A stretch of DNA of 64,000 nucleotides from a virus: positions 17,601 to 81,600 of IMG/VR virus record IMGVR_UViG_3300025401_000021; one strand, written 5' to 3'. Position numbers and translations under genes: made by a program. Positions 43,201 to 52,200 of this stretch are shown here, piece by piece; the stretch's first letter is position 1, and each line of letters begins with the position of its first letter. The notes below the pieces were generated by a model. It was not told the DNA's origin, ran no database searches, and was given only the letters and a program-made list of their open reading frames with translations.

Positions 43201-46200
43201 GTGCAAGAATGGGACCCAGCAGTGAAATATACGCGGGGTTCGGTAGTGCTTTATAAGAACAATTATTATCAGGCACAAGTTGTGGTAAATCCTGCAACTC
43301 AATTTAATCCATCTCAGTGGAAATTGACCAATTACGAAGCAATCCAAATTGGCATGCTTTCAAATCCATCAACGAGGGCATATGAAAGCACATTATTTTA
43401 TGATATCAATCAAGCAAACCTTCATGATGATGCCGACACACTTGGGTATTCACTGATTGGCTACCGACCAAGAGATTATTTGGCATTGCTTGATTTAACT
43501 AATGTTGCTCAAGTTCAGGTTTATCAGAATCTGATTATTAATAAAGGAACTTTAAATTCAGTAAGTGCATTTGAAGGTGCAAATTTACCAACTGGTGGCA
43601 TCAACTATTCAGTCAATGAAATATGGTCAATACTGTCCGGAAAATTTGGCGGAACTCTAAATAATAATTTTATTGATTTTTCCATCAATGCTCGTGACAT
43701 GACGGGAGACCCATCAATTGTAAGTTTAACAGACGGAACCATTAATACTAACGGCGCAATGCAAGAGATTCCATTGAATACGCTGTACAACTATGGTACT
43801 CCTATTTCCTCTCCTAATTTTTTGCCTGTAACCTCTAATCCTTCAGTGAATAACACATACCCAAATGCTGGGTTTGTAAACTTCAACGATATAACACTAG
43901 CATCTTACTATTATGCAGGTCTTCCCCGTGCAACCAATTCCAGTGGCGCTATAGTGCCAATTCAGAATTTTTATGTCGGACAATATGCATGGTTGGCAAA
44001 CTTTATGCAGGATTGGGGAGTTTATTCTTGGGAGGTTGTCGGACAGATATTACAGGTTCGTAATAATAACAATTCTACCGTAACATTAACTTTTAGTGCT
44101 CCTCACAATTTGGCTAGATTGCAGTCTTTGTCTATTGTGAATTTTGCATCTAACGTAAATGGTTATTATATTGTCATTGATGTTCCAAGTATATATGAAG
44201 CGGTAATTAATTTAAACCTTAATAATACTACACAAAATTCAATTCAGGGATTAGGTATCGGGTTGACATTTAAGTCACATCGTGTAACTAATCCATCCGA
44301 TATTGGAAATCTAAATCTCACTCAGGCAGACTTCATTGATAATTTGGTATGGGTAGATAACAATGTTGATGGTAATTGGGCGGTATTGCTTAAAGCTAAC
44401 AACTATGTTATGCAGAACACACTTCTTAATCAACCGGTATCAACCTCCACATTTGGTTCAGCAGTTGCCTACACTCCTGATATCGGATATCTTGTTGGCG
44501 ATGCTGCCGCAGGAAATGTCTATAGATATGTACTCAATTCATTAACTCAAGAATATGAAATTTACCAGACAATTACTAACGGAACATCATTTGGTTCTGA
44601 AATTTCGTATTCCGCATCAAACGATATCTATGTCGTATCTCAGCCCACAGGAACGCCTGAGGTATTCATTTATACACTTAATAATAGTCCATTAGGTGAC
44701 AACCTGATTCAATATCAGAGTGCCATCACAGCGCCGGGTGGGGTAACCAACTGGGGCAGTGCAGTAGCAATTTCTGGTGATGCAAACTGGATTTACATTT
44801 CCGATATTACAAACAACAACATCTACGTTTATCGTAGAGACAATATTCCTTTGCAGGCTGGATATTTTAATACAGGCCAGACTTATGTAATTACCGAACT
44901 TGGTTCAACAGATTTCACGGCAATTGGCGCTTCATATAATGCGGTCGGAATCACCTTTATTGCCACTGGAGCGGGCACTGGATCAGGTACCGCAACTCAA
45001 GTAACATATCGCTATGCAAGTGAAATCACTGGATCAACCTATGGGTATACTTCGGGGGATAATTTCAGCGCCTCTCTTTCAACCAATCAAGACGGTAGCA
45101 TATTGATTGCTGGAGCGCCACTCAAAAATTATAGCATGACTATTGAAGATTGGGGACAAGTGTCTGTATTGAATCGCACTGAACAGAATTTCCAAGTGCA
45201 ATCAGGTCAAGTTCCTAACCAGACATCAGTGTTCCCGTTGGCTTGGACTCCTGTCGCGACCGCTACTATTACTGCTAGTGCTACAAACTCATCCAATGAT
45301 ACAATCACATGCAGCACGAGCATGAGTGCATATGCCGTAAATACCCCAATAGCCTTCACTGGTGCGTCATTGGCTGGAACTGGTATCAATGCCGCGCGAG
45401 TATACTACATCGCTTCTATATCAGGTAACAATATTACGATAAAAACAAGCCGTATTACCACAACTGTAGTAGATTTAAATAGTGTGTCATTAACTGGCGT
45501 AAATGTTTATGTTCAAGTGACACCACTGTATGTATCTGTTAACGGCACGATTGTTGATGATAGTAACTATGCAATAATTGGCACCAACTTATATTATTAT
45601 AGTAATTTAAATGCTGGTGATATTTTAAATGTCAATGACAGTAAGTTTTTCTTAGCTCAGACATTTAATTCCAATTATCATGACCGAACAGGAATTCACT
45701 TTGGTTATGCTGTCGCAAATGCTAATAGCGGTTCTGATATTCTTGTTGGATCGCCATTTGAAATAAGTGACATTAATGGTCAAGAAGGAGCAGTTTATAA
45801 GTTTTCAAATGGTGGTGCCAAGTATGGTGTTGTCGTTGGGACTACTGGATGTAATATTGTTTCTTCAACAACAGTTCTGATCAACGGATATGCGGTAAAT
45901 CTTTCTTCTGGATGGACGGCAATTCAGGTTGCTAATGCAATTAATACCTCAGGTTTGATTAATATTCAGGCTGCTGCCACTAGTAATAATAATATTATTA
46001 TTCAGTGCATTGATAGTGCAATTGCGCCAGTTAATAAAAAGTTAGTAATCACTGCATTTAATACTACTGCATTTTCTGAATTGGGCTTCCAGCCATACAC
46101 AGAAACACAAGTACTACAGTGTCCATATGCTTCTGGTCCAACACAATTTGGTACTAGTATTAAAATTGACGCGTTCAATAATATGGTGGTTTCAGCACCA

Positions 46201-49200
46201 ACTGACACTCGTTACGAAGGCACGTTATTTGATTTTGTAGATGCTTTTAATTTAAGCAACGATACCGTATTTGATAATAATGCAACTCAATTTGTTGATT
46301 CATATCCAAATGCAGGCGCAGTCTATCTCTTCCAGTATCTTGCTGATTATAATGAAAGCTTGACAACACCGGGACAATATGTGTACGCTCAGAGTGTCAA
46401 TGACAATTCAACATCATATGGTAACTCGCCTATGTATGGTACTGCTCTTGATATTAACGATAACACAATTGTTATTGGAACTCCAAACTTCTTGACTGGT
46501 GTAAATAATGGTCAAGTTCTGGTATATACAAACCCAACAGGTGTTCCAGTCTGGTCCGTATATAGAAATTCTGCACCAGTGGTTGATATCAACTCCATTC
46601 AGAACTCACAACTTTACAGTGCAACAAGCAACCAGACCCTTGTAAACTTTGATTACATGGACCCATTACAGGGCAAGTTGCTTGGTGCAGCCCGCGAAAA
46701 TCTGGATTACGTTACAAGCGTTGACCCTGCATCATACAATAGCAATCTTGCTAATAACAATGGTAACATGTGGGGCACTGCACAAGTCGGTCAGCTTTGG
46801 TTGGATGTAACTAATATCCGATGGGTAAACTATCACCAAAATGATGTAACATACAATAGTAAATATTGGGGATCGGTATTTCCGGGTTCAGATGTCGCAG
46901 TATATACTTGGGTAGCAAGTTTCTCTCCGCCAAATAAATATAGTGGTTCAGGCAGCGTATATGATATCAATAAATATTGCGTTGCAAGCGTATTGAATTC
47001 TTCAAACGTTGTTTCTCCAGTTTATTATTTCTGGGTACGCAACACTAATATTATATTTGATCAGAGAAATAAATCATTATCAGATTCAATTGTATCCACA
47101 TATATTGCAAATCCGTCTGCGTCCGGTATTCCATTTGTTGCCCCATTGTCTCCAAACACGATTGGGCTTTATAATGCATCTACATTTTTTAACGGAAAAG
47201 ATTCAATATTTCATATCGGATATTCAACTGCAAAGGCACAAGACGTCTCACATGAAGAATTTGCACTTATTAATCAGGGCGATCCTAAAAGTTTCCTGAC
47301 CGGTTTTCCTCCTATAGTGAAAAGACAGACAACAGTCGCGACATTTGGAAATAATTTTAATTATACAGGAATTCCTACTGCATTGTATGAAAGGTTATTG
47401 TATTCATTTTCCGGATGTGATAAATCCGGAGCAGTTGTTCCTGACCCATTCTTGCCACTTGCGGTGCAGTCTGGCGTAATGTCCCATCCAAGACAAAGTT
47501 TCTTTTATGACAGATTTTTAGCACTTAACAACTATTTAACATATGCTAATAGTATTTTAATTCAATATCCCATCGCTGAACTAAGACCGGACTCTACGTT
47601 TTTGTTTGCCTCAGGTGAATATTACACTACGTCAGATTATTGGTCATATACAAATTGGTGGGCTGCTGGATACGACAATAATACCAAATCGCTTTATCAG
47701 GTTCCATATTATGCTGATCTAAAAACATTAAATGTATCTTCAGGAACTATTGTTACTGTATTACAAAGTAAAAATGGTAATACTGAAACTTATCGCTATG
47801 ATGGTAATGGTGTATGGACTCGTGTCGGACTTCAGAATGGTACCATTCAGTTTAATTCTACATTGTGGGATTATGCAAGCGGTCAGTTTGGATGGGATGG
47901 AAACTTCTTTGATACTGGCGTATATGACGACTATCCAAGTCAAGAGACATATTATATTATCCGCGCACTAAATGAACAAATCTTTACTGAAGACTTACTT
48001 CAGTATAGAAATTCAAGCCTAATTCTGATGTTTGAATACATTCAGAGTGAAACTGTAGAATCCCAAAATTTCTTGCCATGGTTAAATAAAACATCATTAC
48101 TTGATGTACAGCACACTCTTCGTGAACTTCTGCCATATGAAAATTATGTAACAGATAATTTTGATTTCTTGAGTGGCTATATTAATGAAACTAAACCATA
48201 TCATGTATTGATCAAAGATTTCTTATATGATTATAAAGGAAATGAAGATTATGTAGGAAATCTGACAGATTTTGACCTTCCTGCACAATATAATAGCACT
48301 TATCAAAAATTTATATCTCCCCAGATTGTGTATGGTTTACCAAGTAATGAATATGAATATGCTAATACTGACAGCATTTGGTCAACTGCACCATATACTC
48401 AATGGAAACAGAACTATGGAGTATCATTGACCGGTCAGCCAGACTACTTGATGACTACATTAACTTCATATATGGATTTAAAGTCAAATAGCATGATAGT
48501 TGAAAATGCCAATGGTTTTCCTATTAATGGTATTCTAACTATTGACAATGAACAGATTCAATATAGTGCGGTTGATACGTCACTGAATCTTATTGCTGGT
48601 CTAACAAGAGGATATAATGGAACTACAGTGTCCAATCATTTTCCGGGCGCAAAAATCACAATAAATCTTCCTCCGGTAGTTCTATTGAACGGTGGCGCAG
48701 GATATGTAAATACTCCAAAGGTAACGGCATATATTGATACAACCCTTTATCCGCCTCCAACAGTTCCCGCACAACTACAAGCGGTTATGGGCATTGATTC
48801 CGTATTAAATATTGATGTAATTAATCCGGGTGAGGGCTATGCCATCACACCAGAAATTGTAATTGATCCGTCAACAACAATTTCATTTACCAATACTGCA
48901 ATCAACTCTTTATTACATACTGTGGTTGTTTATGCACCTAACTTACAGACAGGTAACGTAATCCAATATAAGGCTGGCGCTGATAAGGTTGGTATCGGAC
49001 TGCTATCAGATAACGAATGGTATTATGTAAATGTGTTACAGACGAACCCAACCTCTGTTATTGCATTGTATTCTTCATATCGCGATGCTATAAATGATAA
49101 AAATAGAATTCAGATATATGATAAGGGAACAACCAACACTTTAAGTTTTAACTTAGGTGCACGGGCATATGCCATTTCAACATCTTATCCTATAAGAGAA

Positions 49201-52200
49201 AATAATATTACCGTTAAGTTTGACAGAACAACTTACAAATCTCAAGTAATTGATTGGAAAGCCGGTGAGTATTATGGATCATTCTTTGCTGGAAACTACT
49301 TGAATATTAACCAAGTATCAAGTTCTTCCATTCAATTAGAAAGCGTCAATCCATCTATTTCTGGAATCTTGGCATCGGCACAAGGCGCAGTATTTGAAAT
49401 TGTTAGCGTGGCTAATAATAGACAAACTGATTGGTCATCAACCATTAGATATGTTAGTGGCACAAGCAGTAGCAATAATGCTATCACCTTAATTCCACAA
49501 GACAATAATAACAACCCATCTAATCCTGAACCAAATGCCTCGGGAACGACAATTGGATTTTATGTCGGTATGCCGGTCCAGTTTAATGGTGCAGTGATTG
49601 GTGGATTAGTGGCCAATCAAGAATATTATGTTGCGCAAGTAATAAGTGAAACTGCATTTACAGTCTCCGCAACACAAAATGGTTCCGTAGTTTCTTTAAC
49701 TACGGCAACCATAGGCTCAATACCAATGACATGTCTGACTGCTCAGATTGTTGATACTGCGGTTCTTGATATAAATTATCCCGGAATATTGACTGTTACT
49801 AATACTACCTCAGGAACCAATTATCTGACTGTCCCAACTAGTGTTATTGGAACTGGTGGAACAAGCAGTTTCTATCAAAATCTTCCAGTATTTTTCAGTG
49901 ACGGTGTGATTGGAGGAGTCGTAGAAAATCAAGTTTATTATATTAGCACAGTAATTGATCAACAGACATTTACAATTTCTGCAAATGAAAACCCGCTGAC
50001 TACTACAATGACATCAACAGCATCTAGTACTAATGTCATCACTGTGGGAAGCACATTCCAATTTAATGTAAACGATCCGATTATCTTTACGCAAATGACT
50101 ATTTCGGGAAGCCCTGTAACCGCATTTGGTGGAATTGTGGCAGGTACTACTTACTATGTAAGTAATATTCTCAGTGGTACAACGATGCAGATTTCCCAGT
50201 ATATTAATGGTTCTATCCTTACGTTGTCAAATGCAACTGGAACAGCATTGATTACCGACCAAATTGATAGTGTTCAATTAACTACGGATACTGGTGCAAT
50301 GACCATGAACGTGTCGCTGCCAGTAAGTCCCGGACAAATAAATGGTCAAAAATTTACACTGTACGGAACATCTGGTCAATATCCGAATATTACTAGCGGT
50401 ATTGTTGGAAATCTGATTCAGAGAAACGTAAATGCAACCGTTGCTAACGGTAATAATATTGTTGCTATTGATTCTGTTTCTGGTGGGACTGATTTGTTCT
50501 ATGTTAATATGCCAATTCAGTTTGCAACTGCCATTGGTGGTCTTTCATCTAATACTACATATTATGTATTGACATATTCTGGTCAAACCGGGGTGAATAA
50601 TATTCAAGTAAATGTTACCGGAACATCATCTGACGGAAATCTACTAACGGGCGACGACACATCATATATGTATGTTGGCATGTCAATCGTATTTTCTGGA
50701 CAGGGACTTGGTGGCATCTTAACTGGCAAGCAGTATTTTGTATCTAGCATTGCCGATTCAACTCACTTTACTGTGTCTTTGACTAAAGGTGGTGCAACTC
50801 TCACACTAACTACAGACAATGGTACTATGACAGGGGTTGGTGATCCATATATTACTGTTTCTGCAACTGCGGGTGGCCCACCAGTAACTTTAAGCAACTC
50901 CACAACGGGTTCGGTGTTGAATCAATACATAACTTCAACTCCTACATTTGATATGTCGTATATTTTAGGTGGATACAGGGCGATAATCACTAGTGCTGGA
51001 TCAGGGTTTGCGCTAAACAATACTATTACAATCAGTGGAACGGTCCTTGGTGGAACAACGCCATTAAATGATGCAGTATTGCAGGTTAATAATATTAACT
51101 CTTCTGGAGGAATCACGAGCGTAATCTGTTCTGGAATCGTGCCATATCCATCACTGACATGCTACTTAAAAGTGATATCCCCAAATCAAGTTGAAGTATA
51201 TGCTAACCCATCAATGACTGTGCCGGTAAGTGGAATAAATCTTGGTTTTGGTGGATTTACGATTGATACTGTAAATTCGGTCACTGTATCAAATAATTCA
51301 TTGACAATTTCTGATACTTCTAAATTTAGTGTTAATGATGCAGTTGTGTTTACTGGTAATACTAGTACTGCAGTTTCTAATATCTCTCCATACTTGACAT
51401 ATTATATTTCTGCAATTCTTAACAGCACTCAAATTCAGGTAACAACAATTCCGGGTGGAAGCGCCATTACGGTTACATCAACTGCAAACACAAACTTCAC
51501 TATTGCCAAAGCTGGAAGTTTTGCATTCTTGCCTGAACCATTCTTCTTTAATCAATCAATTGTTAAATTTAACGGCAGAGTATACATCTGCGTTGTTTCA
51601 AATAATGACAAAAACTTTGTAATAGGTAAATGGCAAATTCTTGACTCTGATGATCCACGATTGAATGCAATGGATAGAGTAATTGGTTATTATGCCCCTA
51701 CAACAAATATGCCGGGTGTTGACTTAACTCAGTTATTTGATGGAGTCACGTATCCTAACTCAATTTACTATGGTAATGAATTCCAGCCATCACTACAGTA
51801 TCCATTGGATACGGTATTACAGGATCAGCCATTTAATAATACTGGACTGCCTGTACCAACATATGATGTTCAGGGTGCACCATTCCAGTATGGATACGGT
51901 CCCGAAGAATTGGTTCCGGGAGTAGTAACAGATAACGTTGCGATGACGGTCGCAACTCGTCCGGGAACCGATTGGAACATTGAACAATACGGTCACTCTG
52001 GGTATAATGTGGTGTCCAAGAATCTTGTCCCAACCTCCGGAACACAGGCGACATATAGTTTTGCTGGAATCGCTCATTTCCCTGCACAAATCTTTGTACA
52101 GACAGTGGGTGTAGCATCCGGACTAGGAACAACATTAAATAATGGCATTGATTATACGGTTAATTGGATTAATAAGACCTTTACTCTTACTAACCCGCTT

